Positions 13,577-18,574 of a stretch of 20,005 bases of DNA are shown in pieces. The notes under the pieces were generated by a model. It did no database searches. It was not told where the DNA came from and worked only from the letters and a program-made list of their open reading frames with translations. Numbering within the stretch: position 1 is the stretch's first letter; every line of letters begins with the position of its first letter. Both the position numbers and the translations under genes were made by a program. The DNA lies in IMG/VR virus record IMGVR_UViG_3300030102_002631, positions 1-20,005 of that record; one strand, given 5' to 3'. Source of the DNA: a virus.

Positions 13577-13604
13577 TTGACATACATTATCACTATGTTA
13601 GTAT
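13577..13604 (+). promoter_or_regulatory. Rightward promoter (family member d) for a small RNA
   Basis: Plus-strand -35 TTGACA (13577-13582) and -10 TAGTAT (13599-13604), 16-bp spacer ending in TATGT. Its -35 lies 33 bp from that of the divergent promoter c. The only thing downstream is a short noncoding stretch ending in a strong terminator. Confidence 0.8.
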
Positions 13605-13610
13605 GTGTGT

Positions 13611-13711
13611 AGGGCGTTTATATTCCTTTAAAATTTTCGTCCTTGTTTGGTCCTAGTGTGGCACGGCTGAGAGAGGATTCTCTCTAGTAAAAACCCACTA
13701 GGATTTTTTTT
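13611..13711 (+). ncRNA. Small noncoding RNA of about 100 nt
   Basis: Transcription from the promoter at 13577-13604 should start near 13611. The RNA has a single-stranded U/C-rich 5' half, with UUCCUU and GUCCUUG that could pair with Shine-Dalgarno sequences. A closing stem UCCUAGUG/CACUAGGA (13651-13658, 13696-13703) holds an inner hairpin GAGAGA/UCUCUC (13669-13684), and eight U (13704-13711) follow. The architecture of promoter, free 5' region and intrinsic terminator is that of a trans-acting sRNA. It has no credible reading frame: the only ATG lies within the -10. The start point is estimated. Confidence 0.7.
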
Positions 13712-13758
13712 GTGTCAAAATTTTGGCAATTCCCTAGCTAAGAGAAAAAAGAATAGTT
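13690..13758. other. Noncoding spacer with CAAAATTTTG palindrome
   Basis: Around and after the small-RNA terminator this AT-rich stretch has a perfect 10-bp palindrome CAAAATTTTG (13716-13725) with partly matching flanks. CCCTAGCTAAG follows, a word that also borders the other G-repeat clusters. No gene is seen. Confidence 0.4.
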
Positions 13759-13824
13759 TTGGGGGAAACCCCTTAAAAAGTTTGTGTATGCCTCTTGGGG
13801 GAAGCAGTTTAAAAAGTTTGGGGG
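13759..13824 (+). repeat. TTGGGGGA repeat cluster V (3 copies)
   Basis: TTGGGGG at 13759-13765, 13795-13801 and 13818-13824. Each is followed by A and, after five to seven bases, by TTAAAAA. The last two are 23 bp apart, the same pitch as in clusters W and U. Confidence 0.75.
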
Positions 13825-13849
13825 AAGAAGTTTAAAAACTTCAACCCCC
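13820..13849 (-). terminator. Terminator hairpin after the 99-aa gene
   Basis: Read leftward, GGGGG-TT-GAAGTTT and AAACTTC-TT-CCCCC form a 30-base inverted repeat with a 2x2 internal loop, then AAACTTTTT. It starts 11 bases after the stop at 13861. The C-run arm is a copy of the V repeat. Confidence 0.7.
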
Positions 13850-13860
13850 TTAGCTTACAG

Positions 13861-14160
13861 TTATGGAAAGGTTTTCATATTCAACATATAACTGACCAAA
13901 TCATTATCGGTTATATATCTTTTTGCACCATCGTACCAATCCATGAAATGGTAATAGATTGTTCCGTCTGAATACAGCCTGAACTCATCAGAAGGACCAC
14001 CCCAGCTCAGCTGCCATCTGTGGTAGCCTCTTGGCTGGTCTTCAAATGTATTTGGGTTGACATAGTCAAAGCCCAGACCTTCTAGTTCTCCTTTGCGAAA
14101 ATCTTGCATCCTATCAGCTAGGGCTGCATCTATTCTCTCTTCACATGTTTTGTCTTTCAT
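13861..14160 (-). CDS. Conserved phage hypothetical with SWGGPSDEFR motif, 99 aa
   Basis: The 99-residue product has the core GYHRWQLSWGGPSDEFRLYSDGTIYYHFMDWYDGAKRYI. The string LSWGGPSDEFR...DG.....Y...DW.DGA.r recurs in a widespread phage and plasmid hypothetical family that I recognise but whose function is unknown to me. The N-terminal helix (EERIDAALADRMQDFRKGELEGLG) is charged. CAGGAG precedes the ATG at 14160. The gene lies between the 74-aa gene and a strong hairpin terminator, and probably shares the promoter at 14467-14495. Confidence 0.8.
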   Translation of the reverse strand: MKDKTCEERIDAALADRMQDFRKGELEGLGFDYVNPNTFEDQPRGYHRWQLSWGGPSDEFRLYSDGTIYYHFMDWYDGAKRYITDNDLVSYMLNMKTFP

Positions 14161-14210
14161 ACTTTTTACTCCTGGCTAAGGGCGACAGAAGCCGCCCCAT
14201 GCCTGTTTGT

Positions 14211-14435
14211 TTATTTGCTATTAAGTTCAGAAGCATATCTTTCGTGAACTGTGTGTATTTTTGTCCTTAGCTCACTAACATATCCTTCTAGGACTTTATC
14301 CCCTTTTTCTCCTGTACGCCAGCTTACGCAGTCTGTGTCTTTGCCGTAATGTCTTAGAGCCTCACTTATTGTATGAGCTTCTGCAATATCTAGCTCGATT
14401 TTATACTTCTTGTTTTCGTCAAATAACTTTGCCAT
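14211..14435 (-). CDS. Small protein, 74 aa, unknown
   Basis: The 74-residue product reads MAKLFDENKKYKIELDIAEA, then HTISEALRHYGKDTDCVSWR and a helical C-terminus ending RYASELNSK. It is mixed-charge and helical. ATAGGAGA before the ATG at 14435 is a good ribosome binding site, and the promoter at 14467-14495 lies about 30 bp upstream. It is the first gene of a short transcript with the 99-aa gene. No family is recognised. Confidence 0.65.
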   Translation of the reverse strand: MAKLFDENKKYKIELDIAEAHTISEALRHYGKDTDCVSWRTGEKGDKVLEGYVSELRTKIHTVHERYASELNSK

Positions 14436-14466
14436 TTTTTTCTCCTATAAGTTAGTTTATGTAATC

Positions 14467-14495
14467 ATATTAACATAATTAATTAACTATGTCAA
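14467..14495 (-). promoter_or_regulatory. Leftward promoter (family member e)
   Basis: Minus-strand -35 TTGACA (14495-14490) and -10 TAATAT (14472-14467) with a 17-bp spacer ending in TATGT. ACATA and TATGT form an inverted repeat across the spacer. It drives the 74-aa and 99-aa genes, and lies 36 bp to the left of parS. Confidence 0.8.
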
Positions 14496-14531
14496 TAAAA
14501 TAATCCAGCTAAGAGCAAATTAATTTTTTGA

Positions 14532-14547
14532 TGTTTCACGTGGAACA
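14532..14547 (+). promoter_or_regulatory. parS: parS site (ParB-binding centromere), chromosomal consensus
   Basis: TGTTTCACGTGGAACA is, on the opposite strand, TGTTCCACGTGAAACA, a perfect match to the bacterial chromosomal parS consensus TGTTNCACGTGAAACA. The 16 bp include the CACGTG core and both half-sites, imperfectly palindromic at one position as in many real sites. ParB of the ParABS system binds it, clamps and spreads along DNA for segregation. It is noncoding, 36 bp from promoter e and 37 bp from the G-repeats. No parA or parB gene lies in the window. A chance match to so long and GC-bearing a site in AT-rich DNA is very unlikely. Confidence 0.85.
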
Positions 14548-14584
14548 ATTTTTTTCTTTTCTTCAAAATGCTCTAGCTAACATC

Positions 14585-14671
14585 TTGGGGGAGACGCATT
14601 AAAAACTTTGGGGGAGCACTATTAAAAACTTTTGGGGGCATCAATTAAAAACTTTTATCCCTAGCTGGGGG
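14585..14671 (+). repeat. TTGGGGGA repeat cluster U (4 copies)
   Basis: TTGGGGG at 14585, 14608 and 14632, with a variant CTGGGGG at 14665-14671; the first three are 23 and 24 bp apart. Each is followed by a variable six to seven bases and TTAAAAA. Same orientation as clusters V and W. The cluster is preceded by CTAGCTAAC. Confidence 0.8.
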
Positions 14672-14674
14672 ATA
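14655..14674 (-). terminator. Small hairpin within repeat cluster U
   Basis: Read leftward, TATCCC and GGGATA pair over 6 bp with a 7-base loop, and AAAGTTTTTAA follows. It resembles a weak intrinsic terminator. It could end leftward read-through from the recombination operon before promoter e. Confidence 0.4.
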
Positions 14675-14868
14675 TCGGTTTAAAAATTTGCAAATATATA
14701 TACGCAGGGTGTGTGTGCGGATAGGTACGTCTTTTACTCTCTTCCGTCATCGTTTGTGTAATTACTACAACCCAATGCTACGCTGTATTTCTATTATGTA
14801 GGCTAATAAGAAAGCGGCATTTGTGTCTTTCGCCGACATGTTGATTTTTATTACACATGTTTAATAAA

Positions 14869-14932
14869 GGGTAGCCGATATGCTTGACATTTGTGGGTGG
14901 TACGACTACCCCCTAGCTAACAATAATTAGCT
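14869..14932 (-). terminator. Two hairpins at the end of the recombination operon
   Basis: Thirteen bases after the stop of the 101-aa gene, AGCTAA/TTAGCT form a perfect 6-bp hairpin (14915-14932). It is followed by GGGTAGTCG/CGGCTACCC (14911-14903 with 14877-14869), 9 bp on the leftward RNA with one U-G wobble that would be a C-A mismatch on the other strand. TTTATTAAAC follows. These probably form the 3' end of the operon. Confidence 0.55.
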
Positions 14933-14945
14933 CATTGGAAACGTG

Positions 14946-15251
14946 TTAATCATACTTTTCATCGTCTGCCTCCTGTGTTTTGTTCTTCTCCGCCAGCAAC
15001 TCTTTTGCCTCTGCTAGCTTAGCTTTAGTATCTGCGTATCTCTGCCTTGAATACTCGTTAAGTTTGTCCTTGTTCTTATGATAATACGCTCTCATCTTTT
15101 CTCTATCTAATTGCTTTTGTTCTTCTGTTCGTGAAGCCCTTTTCTCTCTCAATACAGCAAGTCTTTTCTCCCTATGTTTTTGGTAATCTGCTTTTGTCTT
15201 AGCGTTATGCTTGTCTCGATTACGTTCATAATAATCTTTGTTGTATGTCAT
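14946..15251 (-). CDS. Basic repeat-containing coiled-coil protein, 101 aa
   Basis: The 101-residue, very basic product has a repeating tyrosine/charged pattern: DYYERNRDKHNAKTKADYQKH, then REKRLAVLREKRASRTEEQKQLDREKMRAYYHKNKDKLNEYSRQRYADTK, and an acidic tail KTQEADDEKYD. The Y(Y)x(N/K)(N/R)xxK unit appears about four times, about 12-30 residues apart. Such Tyr/Lys repeats occur in phage proteins, some of them N-terminal arms of HNH endonucleases, but no HNH motif is present here. It probably binds DNA or RNA. It is the last gene of the recombination cassette and starts ten bases after the 87-aa gene, with AGGAGAA upstream. Confidence 0.65.
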   Translation of the reverse strand: MTYNKDYYERNRDKHNAKTKADYQKHREKRLAVLREKRASRTEEQKQLDREKMRAYYHKNKDKLNEYSRQRYADTKAKLAEAKELLAEKNKTQEADDEKYD

Positions 15252-15260
15252 TTCTTCTCC

Positions 15261-15524
15261 TTAAAATGGGCTTGCGTCTTCTTCCTTACCTACCAGCTTG
15301 ACCGTTGCGTAAGGTCCTTTGTCTTTCTGATTGATGAATACAGATATGTCCATAGTTTTGTGGTCACTATTCTGTGCATTCGTATCAGTAGCCTCACTAT
15401 TATTAAAAATTGGCTGTTTCTTGCCGCTTTCCTCTTGTTTCTTCTTGACCAAAGCAATCAAAGCCTTCATTTCGTCTGAATCTTTGATGTCTTTATTGAT
15501 GAATAAATTAAAATATTCAATCAT
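15261..15524 (-). CDS. Small protein with SSB-like C-terminal tail, 87 aa
   Basis: The 87-residue product has a helical N-terminal half (MIEYFNLFINKDIKDSDEMKALIALVKKKQEESGKKQ), a Ser/Asn/Asp linker, and a beta-hairpin-like MDISVFINQKDKGPYATVKLVG ending in KEEDASPF. An acidic stretch ending in Pro-Phe is the signature of single-strand-binding proteins, whose tail recruits replication and repair partners. With the annealing/exonuclease fusion just upstream, a ssDNA-binding or partner-recruiting role is plausible, but the full OB-fold length is missing. Its ATG overlaps the stop of the 48-aa gene, so expression is coupled. It is an SSB-like candidate only. Confidence 0.65.
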   Translation of the reverse strand: MIEYFNLFINKDIKDSDEMKALIALVKKKQEESGKKQPIFNNSEATDTNAQNSDHKTMDISVFINQKDKGPYATVKLVGKEEDASPF

Positions 15525-15667
15525 TTCTTATCCTCCTGTACTTGTTTATATAACTTGTCAACTTCGAGCATGTACTCTCTCTGTGACAAAATCCCTATAT
15601 CTAATTTCTTGATGAGGTCGACTAAAATGTCAACCTCATCTTTCGTATAGCCAACAGGCTCAAGCAT
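15521..15667 (-). CDS. 48-aa protein coupled to the recombination fusion
   Basis: Translation from ATG 15667 gives 48 residues: MLEPVGYTKDEVDILVDLIK, then KLDIGILSQREYMLEVDKLYK and QVQEDKK. The ATG lies inside the last codons of the fusion gene (stop at 15660-15662), and its TGA overlaps the ATG of the 87-aa gene, so the three genes are translationally coupled. It is acidic and helical. Its small size and coupling suggest a partner of the recombinase, but nothing is recognised. Confidence 0.65.
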   Translation of the reverse strand: MLEPVGYTKDEVDILVDLIKKLDIGILSQREYMLEVDKLYKQVQEDKK

Positions 15668-16955
15668 TATTTGCCTCATCATAAATTAACTTAACATTTT
15701 TTGTCTTATCTCCTTCATAATCCGTTGGTTTCTTTGGTAATTCTTTCTTACCTAACAACGCCTCCGAGTAATCCTCAAGGTTTTCTATTAAGTTCTTTTC
15801 ATAATCCCTGTCTCTCGTGTATCTCCATATTTTTGTGCGTGTTGGTGTCCAATTAACCAAATCAACATACTCTAATGATAGCTTAGGTTCTGCCTTGTTG
15901 ATTACCATTAGCTGACCTGCAATCTGTGGAAGATATTGTATAGGAAACTCATCGTAATTAGCGTTTCCTTGTGAGCTGCATTTGACTTCAATAAGACCTT
16001 TCTTATCCATAGTCATGCCGTCAGGCGTGCAACTCATGGCAATACCTCTGTCAGCATCCACCCAATAATGATGTATTGTCCAATTGCGTTGTTTATCACA
16101 GTAATACAAACATGGCTCTTGGTTAACTAACATCCACTTAGCTATGCCACATCTTTCGTTGTATGTGCCATATTTAACACTAGCTAAGGCTCTATCAGGT
16201 AAAGGAATGTCTTTGCCTTCCTTATCAGCTTGCAATCTTTTCATCCTGCTAGCTGGAGACATCCTCCAGTCATTCTTAGCTTTGTAAGTCAATCCGTAAG
16301 CATAATCTTTGAACAAGGAAGTTCTCAAATTATCAGGTATATATGGATGTTCGGTTTCTTTTATTTCAGGCTGTAAAGCTGTACCAAACTCCCTTTCATC
16401 AACTTGCTTATCTATTAGTTTTTTATTCTCAAACGCAGCAGCTATAGCACCTTCTTGTATTTCTGCGTCTCTAATAGCTATCAAAGCAGGGTTTGTAACA
16501 TTAACTTCGGCAGGATTGCCATCCATAATTGTACTACCATCATGATAAATAGAAATGCCTAGCCCAAATAAAGACATACATTTTACCATCGCTCTCATTT
16601 TGTTAGTGTTCATGTCAAAACAACCAGCTTTTATCAAAGGTGTTTTAGCATCAGATTTTGTTACTGGATACCAAATTTCTTTGTATAAATTATCTATTTC
16701 AATACGACAATATATTTCTTGTGAGCCGTCCTCATAAAATTTATTTTTTTGGTCATCAAATGTTACATGATGTTGCGGATAATGTTTATTCATCTCTGAA
16801 ACAGCGTAAGACCATTTAAGATAAGTAAACTGTCCTTTATTCTCAGTTTTACCTGTCAAGTCTACTTTTGATAAAGTATTCCAAACAGTCTGATAGCTAA
16901 TAGCTATGTCAGGTTTTTCATTACTACCTGAAAGATTTTCAACTTTTTTATTCAT
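15660..16955 (-). CDS. Fused single-strand annealing protein (DUF1071/Sak3-like) and YqaJ-type exonuclease
   Basis: One 431-residue chain carries two recombination activities usually on separate proteins. Residues 20-140 match DUF1071, the Sak3-type Rad52-like annealing family: NKGQFTYLKWSYAVSEMNKHYP, IEIDNLYKEIWYPV, then NKMRAMVKCMSLFGLGISIY. Residues 215-400 match YqaJ-like viral exonucleases: GTYNERCGIAKWM with Glu267, TPDGM with Asp312, IEVKC with Glu323 and Lys325, and PQIAGQLMVI with Gln344/Gln348. These are the metal-binding and catalytic residues of the PD-(D/E)XK fold. The linker is about residues 145-210. The exonuclease would resect one strand and the annealing domain pair the exposed strand, in phage recombination or repair. 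The AATAATG start at 16955 lies 10 bp from a -10-like TATAAT, suggesting a nearly leaderless mRNA. The frame is continuous, with no sign of frameshift. Confidence 0.88.
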   Translation of the reverse strand: MNKKVENLSGSNEKPDIAISYQTVWNTLSKVDLTGKTENKGQFTYLKWSYAVSEMNKHYPQHHVTFDDQKNKFYEDGSQEIYCRIEIDNLYKEIWYPVTKSDAKTPLIKAGCFDMNTNKMRAMVKCMSLFGLGISIYHDGSTIMDGNPAEVNVTNPALIAIRDAEIQEGAIAAAFENKKLIDKQVDEREFGTALQPEIKETEHPYIPDNLRTSLFKDYAYGLTYKAKNDWRMSPASRMKRLQADKEGKDIPLPDRALASVKYGTYNERCGIAKWMLVNQEPCLYYCDKQRNWTIHHYWVDADRGIAMSCTPDGMTMDKKGLIEVKCSSQGNANYDEFPIQYLPQIAGQLMVINKAEPKLSLEYVDLVNWTPTRTKIWRYTRDRDYEKNLIENLEDYSEALLGKKELPKKPTDYEGDKTKNVKLIYDEANNA

Positions 16956-16964
16956 AATAATCTA

Positions 16965-17002
16965 ATTATATATGTTAATATAATTAAATCAAGTATTGAT
17001 TT
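16965..17002 (-). promoter_or_regulatory. Leftward promoter with overlapping operator-like dyad
   Basis: -35 TTGATT and consensus -10 TATAAT at 16 bp. AAATCAA and TTGATTT (16986-17002) form a perfect 7-bp dyad with a 3-base centre overlapping the -35, as expected for a repressor site. The ATG at 16955 would fall within a few bases of the start point. Confidence 0.5.
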
Positions 17003-17099
17003 GATTTTTTATTTAATATATGGTAATTATATATAATTTAATAAATAAATATTTTAATACACATACACATATATGTGTGTATAAATAAAATAATATAAA

Positions 17100-17134
17100 G
17101 GTGACTAGGTTTTACTCGTTTTTTCCTAGTCACC
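17100..17134 (+). promoter_or_regulatory. Hairpin immediately upstream of the rightward operon start codon
   Basis: GGTGACTAGG (17100-17109) and CCTAGTCACC (17125-17134) are perfect 10-bp inverted repeats with a 15-base loop ending in six T. AAAAAAAG and then ATG at 17144 follow. No Shine-Dalgarno lies between the stem and the start codon, so ribosome loading must deal with the stem. It could bind a protein or control translation. On the other strand it is followed by TTTATATTATTTTATTT and could act as a leftward terminator. Confidence 0.55.
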
Positions 17135-17143
17135 AAAAAAAGT

Positions 17144-17605
17144 ATGAACAAAGAAGAATTTAAAAAATTAATAGTGCTATTTGATGACACTTATCCTAAG
17201 CAACCGAAGTTGACTACTGCTCAACAATTGATGTTGTGGGTCAGTTTGCAACATTACAGCGTTGACGCTGTCATGGCTGCCTTTATATCGCACACCAATG
17301 ACCCTGAGATAGGAGAATGGAAACCGCAAGTGCCTGTTAATCTAACCAAGTATTTACAGCAATCTGACGTGTCAATTAAAGCACTATATCAACAATTTTT
17401 TGAGAGAAAAGACGTGCAGGATGACATAGCTAAGAGTGTATGGAATCAGTTAGGAGGCAACAGATTATTGAAATTGCCTCAGTACGAAACAGATAAAAAA
17501 GAAGAAGTTTTTGTAAATCTTTACAAACAAAGGATGATTGGGAATAACTATGACAAATTACCTAACGATTTGAAAACAAAGTTAATTGGAGTTTTAAAAA
17601 AATGA
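17144..17605 (+). CDS. Helicase-loader-like (G39P-type) protein, 153 aa
   Basis: The 153-residue product begins MNKEEFKKLIVLFDDTYPKQPKLTTAQQLMLWVSLQHYSVDAVMAAFISHTNDPEIGEWKPQVPVNLTKYLQ. The order (short helix, F...YP....., then W...L..ys.d.v..A...h.......P.p..l...l) matches the N-terminal domain of replicative helicase loader/inhibitor proteins such as SPP1 G39P and many phage replication proteins. The C-terminal half (FERKDVQDDIAKSVWNQLGGNRLLKLPQYETDKKEEVFVNLYKQRM) is helical. It probably delivers or restrains the replicative helicase. It is the first gene of the rightward operon, overlapping the next by ATGA. The helicase itself is not in the window. Confidence 0.65.
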   Translation: MNKEEFKKLIVLFDDTYPKQPKLTTAQQLMLWVSLQHYSVDAVMAAFISHTNDPEIGEWKPQVPVNLTKYLQQSDVSIKALYQQFFERKDVQDDIAKSVWNQLGGNRLLKLPQYETDKKEEVFVNLYKQRMIGNNYDKLPNDLKTKLIGVLKK

Positions 17606-17955
17606 TTAGATTAGGCGATGAAGAATTGGAGCGTGCTGTAACGCAGCTGAGAGAACTAGGTAAAAAATTAGCTAAAGCTGAGGCAGATTACCAATATTAT
17701 GAATCTATGATGAAATACACAAAAGCACGTGTATTTTTGGAGTATCAAGCTAGTAAAATGACTGTGAGAGATAGAGAAGCGTTAGCCGAAACACATCAAG
17801 ATGTTTTGGGTTACATTGATTTGATTAGAATAAAAAAGGAAGAGTATATCTCTTTACGCCATGAGATAGCTAGCATTACAGAATCTTGCAACTTGTTTCG
17901 CACCAAGTCAGCAAATATAAGAGGCGAGAAAAAACTATACGGAGAACTAGGATGA
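17602..17955 (+). CDS. Conserved phage coiled-coil protein, 117 aa
   Basis: The 117-residue, all-helical product includes LERAVTQLRELGKKLAKAEADYQYYESMMKYTKARVFLEYQASKMTVRDREALAETHQDVLGYIDLIRIKKEEYISLRHEIASITESCNLFRTKSANIRGEKK. The pattern A..dyqy.e...K...A.v.le......v..ReA.A.....y......l......e...L......a.....Fr...aN.Rge is a phage hypothetical family I recall beside replication genes. The function is unknown. The gene overlaps both neighbours by ATGA (17602 and 17952). It could be a coiled-coil partner in replication or recombination. Confidence 0.7.
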   Translation: MIRLGDEELERAVTQLRELGKKLAKAEADYQYYESMMKYTKARVFLEYQASKMTVRDREALAETHQDVLGYIDLIRIKKEEYISLRHEIASITESCNLFRTKSANIRGEKKLYGELG

Positions 17956-18176
17956 AGAAGAAAAGTAAAACACAGAAAGTATTAGAACATTTATATAAAT
18001 TTGGTTCTATTACTACATGGGAAGCTATAACTAGATACCGAGCAACAAGGCTATCTGCCATCATATTTAATTTTAGAAAAAAAGGATATGATATAGAGTC
18101 TATCGAAAGAAAAGGTCGTGATGGTTATTTTGTAGAATATCAACTCATGGAAAAACGCACCAAAAAATCAGCATGA
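17952..18176 (+). CDS. Small winged-helix (HTH_39-like) DNA-binding protein, 74 aa
   Basis: The 74-residue product begins MKKKSKTQKVLEHLYKFGSI and continues TTWEAITRYRATRLSAIIFNFRKKGYDIESIERKGRDGYFVEYQL. The pattern of L..G.it..eA......trLs..I..LR..G..I..... followed by a beta wing (DGYFVEYQL) is that of small helix-turn-helix proteins (HTH_39) in phage early regions. I chose ATG 17952, which overlaps the previous stop by ATGA; an in-frame earlier start at 17886 would overlap the upstream gene by 70 bases. It is a transcription regulator candidate. Confidence 0.75.
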   Translation: MKKKSKTQKVLEHLYKFGSITTWEAITRYRATRLSAIIFNFRKKGYDIESIERKGRDGYFVEYQLMEKRTKKSA

Positions 18177-18286
18177 TTACTAAAATTATACAGAAAATAA
18201 TGTTTATGTATGATGAACTGCCTGAGTTGGTTCAAGCGTTTATATTTATTACATTGGTGATATTTTTTTGGAGAGCGGTATTGTAA
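18173..18286 (+). CDS. 37-aa single-span membrane peptide
   Basis: ATG 18173 overlaps the TGA of the winged-helix gene (ATGA). The product is MITKIIQKIMFMYDELPELV followed by QAFIFITLVIFFWRAVL: a charged N-terminal part, then an uninterrupted hydrophobic helix of about 14-16 residues ending in WRAVL. It is too short for a typical holin. It may be a small inner-membrane peptide that affects host membrane or replication. The coupling and membrane segment support it; no family is recognised. Confidence 0.55.
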   Translation: MITKIIQKIMFMYDELPELVQAFIFITLVIFFWRAVL

Positions 18287-18298
18287 AATGTCATTTCG

Positions 18299-18574
18299 AT
18301 GGCAAAAAAACCTAACAAAGAAATACAATTAAAATATAAAGAAGCTGTCAGCTATGGGTGTGTAGTGTGTAAGAAAATGTATGGTATATATACTGTTCCT
18401 AGTATTCATCACCTAACAGGTGCTGGCATGGGTCTCAAATCTAAGTTATTTATTCCGCTTTGTTTTGAACACCATCAGGGTAGTCAAGGAATACATCATC
18501 TAGGCAACTTTACATGGGAAGATAAATATGGTACACAGGAAGAATTACTAGAGTATTATGAAAAAACTAAATGA
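18299..18574 (+). CDS. Ref-like HNH nuclease, 91 aa
   Basis: The 91-residue product contains YGCVVCKKMYGIYTVPSIHHLTGAGMGLKSKLFIPLCFEHHQGSQGIHHLGNFTWEDKYGTQEELL. The C..C pair, the HH and the final HH...HHLG form the zinc and catalytic core of the HNH fold in the Ref (RecA-dependent nuclease of phage P1) and related phage recombination-nuclease family. The ...W...yGtq.eLL tail also matches Ref-like proteins. Ref cuts DNA at RecA-filament sites. No Shine-Dalgarno is visible before ATG 18299, so expression may depend on the upstream gene. The stop overlaps the next ATG (ATGA). Confidence 0.75.
   Translation: MAKKPNKEIQLKYKEAVSYGCVVCKKMYGIYTVPSIHHLTGAGMGLKSKLFIPLCFEHHQGSQGIHHLGNFTWEDKYGTQEELLEYYEKTK

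Larger units (their letters stand above)
14436..14945. other. 510-bp noncoding region with promoter, parS, G-repeats and hairpins
   Basis: There is no convincing gene. In order it holds the leftward promoter at 14467-14495, the exact parS at 14532-14547, the TTGGGGGA cluster at 14585-14671, a plain stretch at 14690-14865 with only weak short inverted repeats (two ACATGT palindromes at 14838 and 14855), and two hairpins at 14869-14932. Short frames of 24-29 codons exist but lack ribosome binding sites. Confidence 0.65.
16956..17143. other. Divergent regulatory region between recombination and rightward operons
   Basis: 188 bases, very AT-rich, between two divergent operons. It has a possible leftward promoter (-35 TTGATT at 16992-16987, -10 TATAAT at 16970-16965, 16-bp spacer), an operator-like inverted repeat AAATCAA-GTA-TTGATTT (16986-17002) over that -35, a palindrome ACACATATATGTGT (near 17066-17079), and a 10-bp hairpin (17100-17134) just before the rightward start codon. 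Rightward promoters cannot be fixed because of the AT bias. Confidence 0.6.

Noticed and set aside
13600-13656. 17-codon rightward frame in the small RNA
   Set aside because: The ATG lies inside the -10 hexamer, so it would not be transcribed.
13659-13690. GGCTGAGAG in the small RNA, like the TPP riboswitch CUGAGA motif
   Set aside because: The other conserved TPP blocks are absent, the RNA is not upstream of a gene, and the bases lie in a terminator stem.
12585-14680. Regularly spaced repeats as a CRISPR array
   Set aside because: Repeats are only about 15 bp with 5-7 variable bases between halves, there are no 30-bp-scale spacers and no cas genes.
14690-14865. Frames of 24, 26 and 29 codons, one with two Cys and several His
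   Set aside because: No Shine-Dalgarno, no coupling to neighbours and no recognisable family.
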